Shown here piece by piece: positions 63,780 to 64,000 of a stretch of DNA of 64,000 nt (position 1 is the first letter of the stretch; every line of letters begins with the position of its first letter). The stretch is from contig CM067317.1 in NCBI GenBank assembly GCA_034231615.1, forward strand, positions 43,285,531 through 43,349,530, in the 5' to 3' direction. This DNA comes from Meghimatium bilineatum. Taxonomy: Eukaryota > Mollusca > Gastropoda > Stylommatophora > Philomycidae. The position numbers and the translations under genes are program-made. The notes beneath the pieces are model-generated. The model was given only the letters and a program-made list of their open reading frames with translations, did no database searches and was not told the origin of the DNA.

Positions 63780-63842
63780 ATGACTAGATTTCATCAAGCC
63801 CCGTCTCCATAGCGCAGGGATGGCAACGCATCTAGTAAAAGA
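63780..63842 (-). mobile_element. RTE-like LINE 3'-terminal scrap
   Basis: gatttcatcaagccccgtct plus ccatagcgcagggatggcaa mirrors the 3' end at 52598-52640 (gatcatcatcaagtgccgtc, tccgcaacgaaggtaggct). Confidence 0.5.
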
Positions 63843-64000
63843 GAAAATGCGTGCATTCATTATAAACAAACCGAAAGTGGGAAATTAGAGGCACTATAGA
63901 TGAGTGCAAGAATAACAAAAGAAAAAGATAAGAAAAATACCCCTTTTGTCACTTTATCAGACAGGCAGGTTTTAAGAACATAGTCACAACAGGCAAGACT

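Overview
The window looks like repeat-dense, intron- or intergenic-type DNA from an invertebrate animal, most likely a lophotrochozoan and plausibly a gastropod mollusc. I infer this from the mixture of RTE-like and RNase H-bearing LINEs, a Penelope-like element with a GIY-YIG domain, hAT, mariner, pogo-like and piggyBac-like fossils, and a SINE family whose head carries a core (catgtcgtaaaaggcgacta) that I recall from mollusc SINEs. There is no operon structure, no ribosome-binding-site logic and no CRISPR. I found no host protein-coding gene I can defend, and no LTR retrotransposon, retrovirus or Polinton.

Layout. 1-1600: broken LINE RNase H region whose 3' end has been amplified into a 39-bp array, plus SINE pieces. 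1726-1892: short hAT-type MITE. 2380-3130: 20-24-bp array. 5235-7055: piggyBac-like remnant with a mariner inside it. 7310-8590: LINE scraps. 8636-10245: 31-bp array. 10.4-14.9 kb: SINEs and LINE scraps, including a LINE tail nested in an RTE-like LINE. 15.6-16.8 kb: 17-bp and 32-bp arrays, the latter split by a tRNA-derived SINE. 17.9-20.7 kb: LINE and SINE cluster. 21048-22099: hAT element with perfect 8-bp target duplication. 22.6-25.2 kb: two related RNase H LINEs on the minus strand. 25.5-26.0 kb: 46-bp array. 26.4-29.4 kb: LINE fragments with nested SINEs. 29.6-30.3 kb: 36-bp array. 33.2-37.6 kb: long minus-strand LINE tract, again with a nested SINE. 37.9-43.7 kb: seven tandem arrays and an endonuclease-domain LINE fragment. 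46806-47675: pogo-like element carrying a LINE tail. 48.0-55.7 kb: minus-strand LINE, hAT transposase, Penelope-like element and a nearly full-length RTE-like LINE. 55757-56312: 17-bp array. 58.4-60.5 kb: LINE with nested SINE, then two head-to-head Penelope-like ends. 61.9-62.8 kb: 57-bp array.

How the parts relate. The main observations are structural. A GAA-tailed SINE exists in a long (about 283 bp) and a short (about 160 bp) form, each with its own target duplications, and its tail resembles that of an RNase H LINE in the same window. Tandem arrays make up roughly an eighth of the window, and at least two arose from LINE sequence. Several nested insertions allow relative dating. All assignments come from reading the sequence and recalled family motifs; no database search was run.
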